Counted from the stretch's first letter, positions 8,775 to 18,147 are shown. The stretch is 64,000 nucleotides of DNA from Robertmurraya sp047302285 (GCF_047302285.1 NZ_CP154845.1:3906001-3970000); one strand, 5' to 3'. The notes: generated by a model from the sequence alone, not told the origin. A program made the numbers and translations.

Positions 8775-10136
8775 ATGAAATTTGCAGTTAACGAAATGAT
8801 GGAAACGATCAGAATGGTCCAAATGGAGAATCTCGATATTCGTACCGTAACAATGGGGATTAGCTTACGAGATTGTGCCGATTCTGATTTTGAGAAAATG
8901 CAGCAAAAGGTGTATGACAAAATCACCCATTATGCAAAAGATTTAAAAGCAACTGCTGAAAAGGCGGAGCGGGAATTTGGGATCCCGATCATCAATAAAC
9001 GAATTTCCATTACCCCGATTGCCGAGATTCTTGGACAGGCTTCTGCCCGACAAGCGGTCGAGTTAGCGAAAACGTTAGACAAAGCAGCCATCACCCTTGG
9101 TGTTGATTTCATTGGTGGCTATTCCGCTCTTATACATAAGGGTATTTCCGTAGGCGAGCAAACCTTGCTTGATGCTCTACCAGAAGCCTTAAGTGTCACG
9201 GAAAGAGTGTGTGCTTCTGTCTCAGTTGGAACAACTCGTGCTGGAATCAACATGGATGCTGTTCGCAGAATGGGTGAGATTATTAAAGAAGCAGCAGAGA
9301 AAAGTAAGGACAGGCATGGTCTAGCCTGTGCCAAGCTCGTTGTTTTCTGTAATCCGGTCGAGGATAATCCTTTTATGGCTGGTGCTTTTCACGGAGCTGG
9401 TGAAGGAGAAGTTGTTCTAAATGTGGGAGTTAGTGGACCTGGTGTCGTGCTGAGTGCGTTGAAGCGCTATCCAGATGCAGACCTTGGTGAAGTAAGTGAC
9501 ATTATCAAGAAGACCGCCTTTAAAATTACCCGCGCAGGTGAATTGATTGGACGAGTCGTGGCCGAGAGACTGGGCGTTCCATTCGGAATTATGGATCTTT
9601 CCCTTGCACCAACTAATGCGATGAATGATAGTGTCGCAGAAATTCTTGAGGAAATTGGATTAGAACGAGTTGGGACACACGGAACAATTGCCGCTCTTGC
9701 CTTAATGAACGATGCCGTTAAGAAAGGTGGCGCTATGGCCAGTTCCTATGTTGGCGGATTAAGTGGAGCGTTTATTCCGGTTAGTGAAGACAATGGAATG
9801 ATTCGGGGGATTCTCGATGATGCCTTATCGTTATCCAAGCTTGAGGCAATGACTTGTGTCTGTTCCGTTGGCCTCGATATGATCGCGTTAACAGGGGAAG
9901 CTTCTGCGGCTACCTTATCTGGTATTATTGCCGACGAAGCAGCTATCGGAATGATTAACAAAAAGACGACAGCTGTTCGTATTATTCCAGTACCTGGCAT
10001 GAAAGAAGGAGACATGGTCGAATTCGGGGGATTATTAGGACGAGCCCCTGTCATGGGCGTCAATCCATTTAGCTCAGAAAAAATGATTAGGCGCGGTGGA
10101 AGAATTCCTGCTCCGTTGCAGTCTTTGATTAATTAA
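8775..10136 (+). CDS. DUF711 / UPF0210 protein (PFL-like family)
   Basis: A 453-residue protein of the UPF0210 family, whose fold is related to pyruvate formate-lyase and which has no established reaction. It begins with the family's MKF...NEMMETIRMVQMENLDIRTVTMGI pattern and contains Gly-rich segments such as AGAFHGAGEGEVVLNVGVSG and EFGGLLGRAPVM near the end. No glycyl-radical motif of the RVxGY type was seen, so radical chemistry should not be assumed. GAGAGGAG precedes the ATG. It is co-transcribed with the ACT-domain gene under the glycine riboswitch and ends before a strong terminator. Length is full for the family. Confidence 0.9.
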   Translation: MKFAVNEMMETIRMVQMENLDIRTVTMGISLRDCADSDFEKMQQKVYDKITHYAKDLKATAEKAEREFGIPIINKRISITPIAEILGQASARQAVELAKTLDKAAITLGVDFIGGYSALIHKGISVGEQTLLDALPEALSVTERVCASVSVGTTRAGINMDAVRRMGEIIKEAAEKSKDRHGLACAKLVVFCNPVEDNPFMAGAFHGAGEGEVVLNVGVSGPGVVLSALKRYPDADLGEVSDIIKKTAFKITRAGELIGRVVAERLGVPFGIMDLSLAPTNAMNDSVAEILEEIGLERVGTHGTIAALALMNDAVKKGGAMASSYVGGLSGAFIPVSEDNGMIRGILDDALSLSKLEAMTCVCSVGLDMIALTGEASAATLSGIIADEAAIGMINKKTTAVRIIPVPGMKEGDMVEFGGLLGRAPVMGVNPFSSEKMIRRGGRIPAPLQSLIN

Positions 10137-10150
10137 TTAGTTGGTTTGGC

Positions 10151-10174
10151 GGCGGACTTTGTCCGCCTTTTTTT
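10151..10174 (+). terminator. Terminator of the ACT-DUF711 operon
   Basis: GGCGGAC, loop TTT, GTCCGCC and seven T, 14 bases after the DUF711 stop. Confidence 0.92.
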
Positions 10175-10200
10175 GGAGTGTTTGGGGCGTTTTGAGGCGT

Positions 10201-10320
10201 TTCGCCGATATATTGGTTTATTCGCCGATAAATCTCATTTTTCGCCGATATATTTTTATAAACGCCGATATATTCCTCTTTTCACCGAAATATGAAAAAA
10301 AATGCCGATATCTCCAAATC
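10201..10320. repeat. Six tandem repeats with an exact 20-nt period (TTCGCCGATATAT consensus)
   Basis: Units begin at 10201, 10221, 10241, 10261, 10281 and 10301. The first 13 bases of each unit are conserved (TTCGCCGATATAT with a few changes) and the last seven are A/T-rich and variable. Units 5 and 6 are the most diverged. The array fills the gap between the convergent DUF711 and MBL genes. There are no spacers of CRISPR length. Confidence 0.75.
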
Positions 10321-10355
10321 CACCTACTCATCCCATGCATTTTTACAAAGAAAAT

Positions 10356-11207
10356 CTAGTGAAAATCTCCATTCACATACTTTCCATGGTCTGGAACGGC
10401 AATTTGATCAAATTCCCGCACTAATTTCGTAAGATTTTCACTTAAAAGTTCTCCAGACATCGGTAATCCATGCCCTGTCACGGCAACTGCTGGACTTAAT
10501 CCATGCAACAGAGTCACCGATTCCTTCGCTCCTTTCCAGTCATTGGTAAAATATCTTGGTGGTCCGCTAATTTCCTGCTCTTGCGTTATCACCTTGTATA
10601 GGTATTCTTGCTTCACCGTTACAAATGTATCTCCGACAATTAACGACCGATCAGACTCTCGAAAAAACGAAACATGCCCCAGAGTATGTCCAGGCGTGTG
10701 TATCCATTTAAACCCCGGCATAAAAGGAACTGTTCCATCATCAGGTAGCTTTTGTACATGCTCACCTAAGTTTACTGGTTCATTCGGAAAGAGCTTCGAC
10801 ATCTTCGCTACCATTCCTCCTTCAACCGTTGGATCCGGTTCAGGGTAACTTTTTTTCCCTGTTAAAAATGGCAATTCTAGTTCATGTGCATAAACTGGGA
10901 CATTCCAATGTTCGATTAATTCAATAATGCCTCCAACATGATCAAAATGCCCATGCGTTAAAAGTATCGCCTTTGGGCGACTCCCAATTCCGAAGCGTTT
11001 CTCTATTACTGAAATAATCTCATCCGATGATCCTGGCATTCCTGCATCAACTAAAACAAACTCTTTGGCGCTACCGACTAGCACGATGTTCACAATTTGA
11101 ATCGTATGTGAATACAAATCGGGTAATACTTCGATTCCAATTCCGCTTCCTATCGAAGTGGCGGGAATAAATTTATAGTCACTACCGTAATTCATTTCTT
11201 TATCCAC
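10356..11207 (-). CDS. MBL-fold metallo-hydrolase (glyoxalase II-like)
   Basis: A 283-residue metallo-beta-lactamase fold protein. The metal site is visible as THGHFDHVGG (about residues 75-84), with the downstream HTPGHTLGH, GDTF and GHG elements that complete a two-metal site. Such enzymes hydrolyse thioesters, lactones or phosphodiesters; the substrate is not evident. I chose the GTG at 11207, which has AGGAGGT six bases upstream. Earlier in-frame starts would run back through the opuAC terminator. It lies downstream of, and in the same direction as, the opuA operon but behind its terminator. Confidence 0.88.
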   Translation of the reverse strand: MDKEMNYGSDYKFIPATSIGSGIGIEVLPDLYSHTIQIVNIVLVGSAKEFVLVDAGMPGSSDEIISVIEKRFGIGSRPKAILLTHGHFDHVGGIIELIEHWNVPVYAHELELPFLTGKKSYPEPDPTVEGGMVAKMSKLFPNEPVNLGEHVQKLPDDGTVPFMPGFKWIHTPGHTLGHVSFFRESDRSLIVGDTFVTVKQEYLYKVITQEQEISGPPRYFTNDWKGAKESVTLLHGLSPAVAVTGHGLPMSGELLSENLTKLVREFDQIAVPDHGKYVNGDFH

Positions 11208-11256
11208 TAAAATACCTCCTAGTATGTTCCAGCTAGCATTATTTTCCCCTCCAATC

Positions 11257-11285
11257 AAAAAAAGATGCCCAGAAATCTGGGCATC
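11257..11285 (-). terminator. Terminator of the opuA operon
   Basis: GATGCCCAGA and TCTGGGCATC form a perfect ten-bp inverted repeat, followed on the minus strand by seven T. It starts 13 bases after the opuAC stop. Confidence 0.9.
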
Positions 11286-11297
11286 CCTTAACAATAA

Positions 11298-12206
11298 TTA
11301 TTTTAGATCTTCGATTGAATCTGCTTCTACATAAGTAGGTACGACAAGACCGATTGCAGCACCTTCAAGGTTTGGTCCTAAGTCTACTACTTTGTCACCG
11401 TACTCTTCCATGTAAGATGCATGTGTTCCTGGTAACCACGCTGCTACCATTGCATCAGCATCACCTTCAGCGACTGCAGCAAACATTGGACCTGCATCTA
11501 ATTGAAGAAGCTCAACATCGTAGCCAAGGCTTTCTAGCACTTTTCCAACAACATTTGTACTAGCGATTTCAGAATCCCAAGCTACATAAGCAAGCTTAAT
11601 CGATTCTCCGTCCACTTCCTCAGCACCGTTTGTCCACTCTGCAACTGTTTCTGCATTTTCTTCTACCCATGCCGCAGCAGCATCAGCAGCATCAGTACCT
11701 TCTTGAATATCTACCATTACTGCAGCCATATCATCTGGAGTCCAGAAGAATTGGTCTAAAACCGTGTAAGCACTTGCTTGATCTTCCTGTAGCCCTTCAC
11801 GTACAAGTGTTTGAATCACTTCTGCTTCTCCATAAACACCTTTTGGATCCTCTAAATATTTCAAATCAAACTTCGCGAATTTCCAGTGTGGCGTCCAACC
11901 CGTCACAATAATTGGCTCTTCATTGTCATAAGCCTTCTGAAGCTCTGATGCCATTGCAGCAGAAGAAGATTCAACAAGAGTCCAGTCTGCTAAATTTTCA
12001 TATTCTTCTAGGGCAGTTTGTGTCGCTTGCATGATACCAGCGCCAGGCTCAATTCCAATAATCTTGTAATCTACTTGTTCGCCGATTCCTTCACTACCAC
12101 CATCAGTAGATTCTCCACCTTCTGACCCCTCATCATTTCCACCACAAGCTGCTAATAGCATGGTGAAAAGAAGTGCCATTGCTAATAAAAACTTTTTCTT
12201 AAACAT
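11298..12206 (-). CDS. opuAC: Glycine betaine ABC transporter, substrate-binding lipoprotein
   Basis: A 302-residue lipoprotein of the OpuAC/ProX type. The signal peptide ends in the lipobox LLAAC (Cys about residue 21), followed by a flexible, very acidic Gly/Ser/Glu linker, then the betaine-binding domain with YKIIGIEPGAG, the WTPHWKFAKFDLKYLEDP stretch and several Trp residues that could form the aromatic cage for the trimethylammonium group. It delivers glycine betaine to the OpuA permease on the cell surface under high osmolarity. It is third in the opuAA-AB-AC operon, 13 bp after opuAB. Confidence 0.93.
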   Translation of the reverse strand: MFKKKFLLAMALLFTMLLAACGGNDEGSEGGESTDGGSEGIGEQVDYKIIGIEPGAGIMQATQTALEEYENLADWTLVESSSAAMASELQKAYDNEEPIIVTGWTPHWKFAKFDLKYLEDPKGVYGEAEVIQTLVREGLQEDQASAYTVLDQFFWTPDDMAAVMVDIQEGTDAADAAAAWVEENAETVAEWTNGAEEVDGESIKLAYVAWDSEIASTNVVGKVLESLGYDVELLQLDAGPMFAAVAEGDADAMVAAWLPGTHASYMEEYGDKVVDLGPNLEGAAIGLVVPTYVEADSIEDLK

Positions 12207-12219
12207 AAAATGTGTCCCC

Positions 12220-13053
12220 CTATTTTTGTTTTTTCATTCCTATATTTTGAGAAATCCGGTCTAACACAATCGCTAAAATAACGATCGCTAAACCAGCTTC
12301 AAAACCAATTCCTACCTTGATTTGTGTGACAGCTCGGTACACATCAGCACCAAGTCCTGGTGCCCCAACTAGGGAAGCAATAACAACCATTGAAAGGGAT
12401 AGCATAACACTTTGGTTAACCCCTGCCATAATCGTTGGTGTTGCTAATGGAAGCTGTACTTTTAATAGTTTTTGCTTCGTTGTTGAACCAAACGCATTCG
12501 CCGCCTCAATTAAATCCTCTGGTACTTGACGAATTCCAAGATTCGTTAAGCGGATAGTCGGAGGCATAGCAAAAATAACGGATGCGATAATCCCTGGTAC
12601 CATACCGATTCCAAAGAATAGAATCGCTGGAATTAAATAGACAAATGCAGGCATCGTCTGCATGAAATCCAGTATTGGTGTAACAATATTGCGGGCTGTA
12701 TTATTTTGGGAAATCCAAATTCCAATTGGAACCCCAATGATAATGGAAATAACGACTGAGGTTAGCACAAGGGCTAAAGTGTCGATGGTCCCATCCCAGT
12801 ATCCCAGGTTATAGATTAATAGAAGGCCAACTGCTGTAAAAACGGCATTTGTCCACTTGCTCACCCATAACATAAGTGCTGTAAACAGGATAATTAGAAT
12901 AGCAGCAGGAATAGATGATAAAATCCAAACAATAAATTCGACAAAGCCTCCGATTCCATCTCTTATTAAATCGAATAGGGGCTCTAATTGTACTTGTAAA
13001 AAACCGACAAACGTATCGACCCAATCGCCGAGTGGTATTTTTGGTACGGCCAT
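12220..13053 (-). CDS. opuAB: Glycine betaine ABC transporter, permease
   Basis: A 277-residue membrane protein with about six to eight hydrophobic segments and the ABC permease coupling (EAA) loop, here EAANAFGSTTKQKLLKVQLPLATP (about residues 180-205, following DLI). It matches the OpuAB/ProW family in length and sequence. It forms the membrane channel of the osmoprotectant importer. Its ATG follows the opuAA stop directly (TAA then ATG), which indicates translational coupling. Confidence 0.93.
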   Translation of the reverse strand: MAVPKIPLGDWVDTFVGFLQVQLEPLFDLIRDGIGGFVEFIVWILSSIPAAILIILFTALMLWVSKWTNAVFTAVGLLLIYNLGYWDGTIDTLALVLTSVVISIIIGVPIGIWISQNNTARNIVTPILDFMQTMPAFVYLIPAILFFGIGMVPGIIASVIFAMPPTIRLTNLGIRQVPEDLIEAANAFGSTTKQKLLKVQLPLATPTIMAGVNQSVMLSLSMVVIASLVGAPGLGADVYRAVTQIKVGIGFEAGLAIVILAIVLDRISQNIGMKKQK

Positions 13054-14262
13054 TTATTTCACCTCATTTCCGTTTAATTGAATATCGTCTCCAGCAAGTG
13101 CAGCTAACACCGCACCACGAACGATAATCCCTTTTAAACGTTCTTCTTCATCAATCACTGCGACTGGTAATGAGGCAGTAGCCACTTGCTCAAACATATC
13201 GGAAAGTAACGTATCAGGCGTGACCGTTTGTAAATCACGAATCATGATATCTTCAATTTTTTGATTGCTCTTTAAAGCGTTCGCTGCGTCTTGAGCGGTA
13301 ATCGCTCCAATCAGTTTTTGCTTTTTATCGACAACATAAAGACTGGAAATACCAGCATCTTTCATAATTTGTAAAGCTACTCTTAAACCGCGATCGGCAA
13401 GAATTTTTTCTGGACGTTTCATAACGTGCGCTGCTGTTAATACCTTGGATAAGTCTACATCCTCTACAAATCGTTCTACGTAATCGTTCGCTGGATTCAT
13501 AAGAATTTCTTCCGGTGTCCCTACTTGAACAATGGAACCATCCTTCATTAATGCGATTCTATCTCCGATTCGTAATGCTTCATCTAAATCATGGGTTATA
13601 AAGATGATCGTTTTTTCCATTGTTTCTTGAAGCTCTAGCAATTCGTTCTGCATATCTTTTCGAATTAAAGGATCAAGGGCACTAAACGCCTCGTCCATCA
13701 ATAACACATCGGGATCATTCGCAAGAGCACGAGCTAAACCAACCCGTTGCTGCATTCCCCCACTGAGTTCACTAGGATAACTATTTTCATAGCCTTCGAG
13801 ACCAACTAGTTTAAGAGCTTCTAACGCTATTTCACGTTGTTTCTTCTGATTTTCCCCTTTAACTTCTAGTCCATATTCTGTATTACTTAAAACAGTACGG
13901 TGTGGAAAAAGGGCAAAACGTTGGAAAACCATACTTATCTTGGAACGACGTACTTCTCTTAGCTCGTTCGGTTTCATCTTAACAATATCTTGTCCGTCGA
14001 TCAGTACTTGACCATCGGTTGGATCAATCAAACGATTGAACATGCGGACTAATGTTGATTTTCCACTTCCTGATAAGCCCATAATCACAAATATCTCACC
14101 ACTTCTTACTTCGAAGCTTGCCTTATTGACCCCCACAGTCATTCCGGTTTTTTCGAGAATTTGCTTTTTACTCAGGCCTTCATTTAGCATTTTTACTCCT
14201 TGCATAGGAGACTTTCCGAAGACCTTCGTCACATTTCGGACTTCTATTTTCGCATCATTCAT
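13054..14262 (-). CDS. opuAA: Glycine betaine ABC transporter, ATP-binding protein
   Basis: A 402-residue ATPase of the OpuAA/ProV type. It has the Walker A GLSGSGKST (about residues 60-68), the signature LSGGMQQRVGLARAL, the Walker B DVLLMDEAFSALDP and a tandem CBS domain in the C-terminal third. In this family CBS domains sense internal ionic strength and gate transport. I chose the ATG at 14262, which has GAGGTGA just upstream; the 20 codons before it have no ribosome binding site. It is the first gene of the operon and is preceded by a good vegetative promoter at 14331-14359. Confidence 0.93.
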   Translation of the reverse strand: MNDAKIEVRNVTKVFGKSPMQGVKMLNEGLSKKQILEKTGMTVGVNKASFEVRSGEIFVIMGLSGSGKSTLVRMFNRLIDPTDGQVLIDGQDIVKMKPNELREVRRSKISMVFQRFALFPHRTVLSNTEYGLEVKGENQKKQREIALEALKLVGLEGYENSYPSELSGGMQQRVGLARALANDPDVLLMDEAFSALDPLIRKDMQNELLELQETMEKTIIFITHDLDEALRIGDRIALMKDGSIVQVGTPEEILMNPANDYVERFVEDVDLSKVLTAAHVMKRPEKILADRGLRVALQIMKDAGISSLYVVDKKQKLIGAITAQDAANALKSNQKIEDIMIRDLQTVTPDTLLSDMFEQVATASLPVAVIDEEERLKGIIVRGAVLAALAGDDIQLNGNEVK

Positions 14263-14330
14263 TCTTTCACCTCTATTATCTTTATAAGGCAACAGCACGA
14301 TATTTTTAGAAATTTTATCCATTGTTTTTT

Positions 14331-14359
14331 ATTATACCTTTCCAGAATTATTTGAACAA
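14331..14359 (-). promoter_or_regulatory. SigA-type promoter of the opuA operon
   Basis: On the minus strand TTGTTC, a 17-nt spacer and a perfect TATAAT, 69 bases before the opuAA start. Confidence 0.65.
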
Positions 14360-14486
14360 ACTCGAAATTTAGCTTTATTCTGTTAAAAAAGTATGTTCAG
14401 AAATAACTGTACAAAGTTAAGTGTCATATCCTTATAAATCATCCATTTTCCTCTAAGATCCTCCCGTATGCTCCTTCTTCACATAG

Positions 14487-14525
14487 AAAAAGCCCGTCAC
14501 ATCAAGCTTTAGATGCACGGGCTTT
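14487..14525 (-). terminator. Terminator of the fetAB-like operon
   Basis: AAAGCCCGT and ACGGGCTTT pair across a loop that itself contains an AAGCTT palindrome; the minus strand then reads TTTTC. It lies just after the permease stop. Confidence 0.75.
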
Positions 14526-14532
14526 CTACCTA

Positions 14533-15285
14533 TTATTTAAATACTTTTAGCTGTTGCTCTTTATTAAATAGACTTGGATAGATCAGAAATCCTAGAATGA
14601 TAGCTGTTAAACTCGCCGCTGACATGATTAAGAAGACGATTAATAGTTGAAATTTGACCGCTTGTATCGGGTCTGCTCCTGCAATTATTTGTCCGGTCAT
14701 CATTCCAGGTAGCTGTACAAGACCGATTGTTCTTTGTCCTTCAATCGTTGGAATTAAGCTGGCACGAATCGATTGTTTCAAAATCGGAAAGATCGATTGT
14801 TTGACGCTCCCTCCTAAAGATAGAACAAGATTGATTTCCTCTCTTCTCATTTCAATTTCTGCTTTCAATCGATTGAGTAAGAGATTGGCGATAATCATCG
14901 AGTTACCTATAATCATCCCACTAATCGAAATGATATATTGTGGTTCTGCTGGAACAATTTTTAATCCTAATAAAAAGCCTTGGGTTATGATTTCAACAAC
15001 AGCAATGGTGAGGAAGATTTTCCAAAATACATTGGGTATTTCCTTTGCTCGTTTGGCAGCATTTTTTGCTGCTACAGACACCATCATTAGAAGCATCAAA
15101 ATGATCACAAATGGATGATCAAAGCCGAAAACAAACTTTAAAATATAGCCTACGATCAATAATTGAATCGTTGCGCGAATGCAAGTAATGATAATATCTT
15201 TACCTAAACCTAGTTTAAAAGCATTCGATAAAAATAGAGCTAAAATAACAAAAATAAAACTAAAAATAATGGCCGTTAAGCTCAT
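14533..15285 (-). CDS. fetB: ABC exporter permease of the FetB/UPF0014 family
   Basis: A 250-residue membrane protein with about seven hydrophobic segments and the family's typical central region (EINLVLSLGGSVKQSIFPILKQSIRASLIPTIE, then GLVQLPGMMTGQI, written here as two pieces of one conserved stretch). In E. coli FetAB exports iron and protects against peroxide stress; equivalence here is by family only. The start overlaps the upstream ATPase gene by 4 bp (ATGA), the usual two-gene arrangement. Confidence 0.87.
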   Translation of the reverse strand: MSLTAIIFSFIFVILALFLSNAFKLGLGKDIIITCIRATIQLLIVGYILKFVFGFDHPFVIILMLLMMVSVAAKNAAKRAKEIPNVFWKIFLTIAVVEIITQGFLLGLKIVPAEPQYIISISGMIIGNSMIIANLLLNRLKAEIEMRREEINLVLSLGGSVKQSIFPILKQSIRASLIPTIEGQRTIGLVQLPGMMTGQIIAGADPIQAVKFQLLIVFLIMSAASLTAIILGFLIYPSLFNKEQQLKVFK

Positions 15286-16019
15286 ACGTTACTCCTCACC
15301 AAATCTAAAAAGTCTATTGTCCGTTCATCCTTTGGTTTGGAAAAAAATTGCTTCGTTGGGGCTGCCTCAACTAGTTGTCCATCTTTGATTAGCCATGTTT
15401 CATCTCCAACACTTTCTGCTTGGGCTAGATCATGCGTTACCCATAGAATGGTTACTGTACGTTCTTTATTAATTCGCTGAATAAGCTCCTCTATTCCTTG
15501 AGATGTTTTTGAATCAAGAGCAGAAGTTACTTCGTCCAAAAGTAAAACAGACGGATTATTGACCAACGTCCGAGCAAGAGATAGCCGTTGTCTTTGACCA
15601 CCTGATAGCTCCTTCGCTTCTCTCGACAATAAGTCAGTAGACAAACCGACATACTCCAAATATGTTTCCGGATTTTCTAACTCTTGGTCCTGCAACCTTA
15701 ACGGCAGGGATAAGTTATCACTTACCGAACCTTGCATCATCGGAGCGGACTGAAAGGCAATCCCAACATAGCGTCTCAGGTTTTGAATATGCCATTCTCG
15801 AATTTCCTTTTGATTCACATAAATTTCACCAACATCTGGTGTTTGAAGGAGGTTACAAAGAGACAAGATCGTGCTCTTTCCGGATCCTGAGGGCCCGACA
15901 ATCGTCAAAAGCGACCCCTTTTTCACTTTGGCGCTTATCCCTTTTAATACAGGTACTTCTTTGTCTCCATCTGCGAAAGATTTCTTTACCCCCCGCAGTT
16001 CGATTTCTATGTTTTCCAT
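15282..16019 (-). CDS. fetA: ABC exporter ATP-binding protein of the FetA (YbbL) type
   Basis: A 245-residue ABC ATPase with Walker A GPSGSGKST (about residues 38-46), signature LSGGQRQRLSLARTL, Walker B SVLLLDEVTSALD and the H-loop THD. The Q-loop region (AFQSAPMMQGSVSDNLSLP) fits the short ATPases that partner UPF0014 permeases. I chose the ATG at 16019, which has the purine-rich GAAGAGAGAGA upstream; an in-frame ATG at 16046 has no visible site. It is the first gene of a two-gene operon with the permease. Confidence 0.87.
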   Translation of the reverse strand: MENIEIELRGVKKSFADGDKEVPVLKGISAKVKKGSLLTIVGPSGSGKSTILSLCNLLQTPDVGEIYVNQKEIREWHIQNLRRYVGIAFQSAPMMQGSVSDNLSLPLRLQDQELENPETYLEYVGLSTDLLSREAKELSGGQRQRLSLARTLVNNPSVLLLDEVTSALDSKTSQGIEELIQRINKERTVTILWVTHDLAQAESVGDETWLIKDGQLVEAAPTKQFFSKPKDERTIDFLDLVRSNV

Positions 16020-16145
16020 ACGATTTTCTCTCTCTTCATTTCTCATTAGATATTGGAATTTTTTCCTTATCTACCATATATTTTAACATTTTTCTATCCA
16101 GTTTCTTCTATAATATATTGGACAATTGATTGACATTCTCATCAT

Positions 16146-17075
16146 CTAAAATATACTTAAGCAATAGCGTTTTGATAAAAGTTCGAGCAGTTTAATCCCG
16201 GCGATACTATTTCCGATTTCATCGAGTGATGGGCCAAATATACCGATTCCGAATTTTCCTGGAACAGCTCCCATAATTCCGCCTGAAACACCGCTTTTGG
16301 CCGGAATCCCGATTTTAATGGCAAATTCTCCAGAAGCATTATACATCCCACACGTGACCATAAAAGTTTTGCAAATACGAGCCACTTCAGATGGCATTAA
16401 TTGCTTTCCACTTTCAGGGTCTACTCCGTCCATCGCAAAAACAATTCCAATTCTCGCTAAGTCCAAACAGTTCATTTCAATTGCACACTGCTTCGTATAC
16501 AAATCAATTAATGGTTCAATCTCTTCTTCAATCATTCCATACTCTTTTAAAAAATAACAAAGAGAGCGATTTAAGTGAGCGGTTTCATACTCAGATTGCG
16601 CTACTTCCTTACTAAAGCTAATCTGTGAATCAGCAGATAAACCCTGTATAAACGAAAGAAGTCGATTAAATCTTTCAGCCACAGAAACTCCCTCAATCAT
16701 ATGGGTCACCACTAATGCCCCTGCGTTAATCATAGGATTTAGTGGTTTAGCTACTGCCATTGTTTCAAGCTTGACAATCGAATTGAAGGGATCACCAGTC
16801 GGCTCCATCCCCACTCTCTCAAATACATATTCTTTTCCTCGCTCCATTAACACAAAAGCAAGGCTGATCACTTTCGATATACTTTGTAACGTAAACTTCT
16901 TTTCGATATTCCCAGCTGAAAAGCAATCTCCATTCGGATAGTGAATCGCAATCGATAAATCATCAGGATTTGCTAGACCTAAGGCAGGGATATAATCGGC
17001 CACTTTCCCTTTTGTTGTCCAGTTTCGAGCCTCTTCTACCATCGCTTGTAATTCTTCATTCGATTTGCATAGCAT
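16146..17075 (-). CDS. glsA: Glutaminase
   Basis: A 309-residue serine-dependent glutaminase that releases ammonia from glutamine to give glutamate. Diagnostic motifs are FTLQSISKVISLAF with the nucleophilic SxxK pair (about residues 63-66), NPMINAGAL (about 114-122), the Tyr/Asn region of CGMYNASGEFA, and the final KSGVSGGIMG loop. Length is normal for the family. The ATG at 17075 follows GGTGATGTAA. It is encoded alone, divergent from the ABC permease pair. B. subtilis has two such enzymes; which one this matches was not resolved. Confidence 0.94.
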   Translation of the reverse strand: MLCKSNEELQAMVEEARNWTTKGKVADYIPALGLANPDDLSIAIHYPNGDCFSAGNIEKKFTLQSISKVISLAFVLMERGKEYVFERVGMEPTGDPFNSIVKLETMAVAKPLNPMINAGALVVTHMIEGVSVAERFNRLLSFIQGLSADSQISFSKEVAQSEYETAHLNRSLCYFLKEYGMIEEEIEPLIDLYTKQCAIEMNCLDLARIGIVFAMDGVDPESGKQLMPSEVARICKTFMVTCGMYNASGEFAIKIGIPAKSGVSGGIMGAVPGKFGIGIFGPSLDEIGNSIAGIKLLELLSKRYCLSIF

Positions 17076-17244
17076 TTACATCACCAATCCTAGTATGAGC
17101 ACATGGACATACATGTATGTGGGAGAATTTGACTAAAATAGTATTTTTATGAGAAAATCAACTAAACTGAATTTTCTAAAATGAAATATTATTCAAATAT
17201 TATAATTTCACAAAAGTCATTCGAATGATTAAAAGGAGGTTCTT

Positions 17245-18147
17245 ATGGGTTGGGAGTTAATTAAGAGTTCACTTGTTTTCTTTTTGATTGTTATTGCATT
17301 TATTCTCCTCTTGCTATTGCCTAGAGAAATGAATGTTGTTCATCACGGTGGACTCGTATTCACTGCTGATTTTCCTTTTACACTAGATTTATATAAGGAA
17401 AATATCGCAGCATTTATTCAGCATTTCCAAACAGAAAAAGGATTTGGAAATAACAGTACAGGTGTCCCTATTGTCGAAGAAGTACAAAAACTATTAAAAC
17501 GAGATTTTACGATTATTATTCCAGCGTTGTTCTTAAGTATGGTTATTGGAACACTGCTCGGTGTTATCCAATTTTATTTTCGAGAAAAAATCATCGGAAA
17601 GGTACAAGCCTTTTTTTCATGGATACTGTCTTCCATCCCTGACTTTTTTCTTTTTATCGCCATTCAATACATATTAATCAAACTATTTTACAAAGGGCTC
17701 CCCCAGTTTAGTCTCTATGGAAATGATCATTGGTATAACTTTCTTATTCCGATGATCGCTATTACCGTATTTCCGCTGATCCACATGGTGAAATTTACTG
17801 CCGCCTCATTAGAAAATGAAGTTGGTCAGGATTACTTACGAACCGCACGTTCAAAAGGATTAAAGACATTAAGCATCCTCAAGCATATGCTTTGGAACTG
17901 TCTCTACTCCATTTTGAACCAAACACAATTTGTCATGCTTTACATCTTAACAAGCCTGCCTATCATGGAAAAACTATCAAGTTTTCAAGGAGCCGGTTAT
18001 CATTTATTAGGAAGTATACTGGCCTATGATGAACCGAGAGCCTTGGCATTTATGTTGCCTTACCTATTGATTATGTTTGCCACGATCATTCTTTCAAAAC
18101 TATTGAAGCATAGACTATTACCACGAAAATCAGGTGAGTTACGATGA
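17245..18147 (+). CDS. ABC transporter permease (DppB/OppB-like)
   Basis: A 300-residue protein with one N-terminal helix, a large extracytoplasmic loop (about residues 30-90) and a block of five helices containing the coupling loop ENEVGQDYLRTARSKGLK (about 191-208), which is characteristic of the peptide/nickel permease family. AAAAGGAGGTTCTT gives a strong ribosome binding site. The stop overlaps the next permease gene by 4 bp. No ATPase or binding protein is encoded nearby, so the rest of the transporter must come from elsewhere or is missing. Confidence 0.85.
   Translation: MGWELIKSSLVFFLIVIAFILLLLLPREMNVVHHGGLVFTADFPFTLDLYKENIAAFIQHFQTEKGFGNNSTGVPIVEEVQKLLKRDFTIIIPALFLSMVIGTLLGVIQFYFREKIIGKVQAFFSWILSSIPDFFLFIAIQYILIKLFYKGLPQFSLYGNDHWYNFLIPMIAITVFPLIHMVKFTAASLENEVGQDYLRTARSKGLKTLSILKHMLWNCLYSILNQTQFVMLYILTSLPIMEKLSSFQGAGYHLLGSILAYDEPRALAFMLPYLLIMFATIILSKLLKHRLLPRKSGELR

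Noticed and set aside
10201..10320. CRISPR array
   Set aside because: The period is only 20 nt and the variable parts are about seven bases, too short for spacers; no cas genes are near.
11354..11911. Plus-strand open frames rich in Leu, Gln and His opposite opuAC
   Set aside because: Composition is an antisense shadow of the acidic lipoprotein gene; no start site signals.
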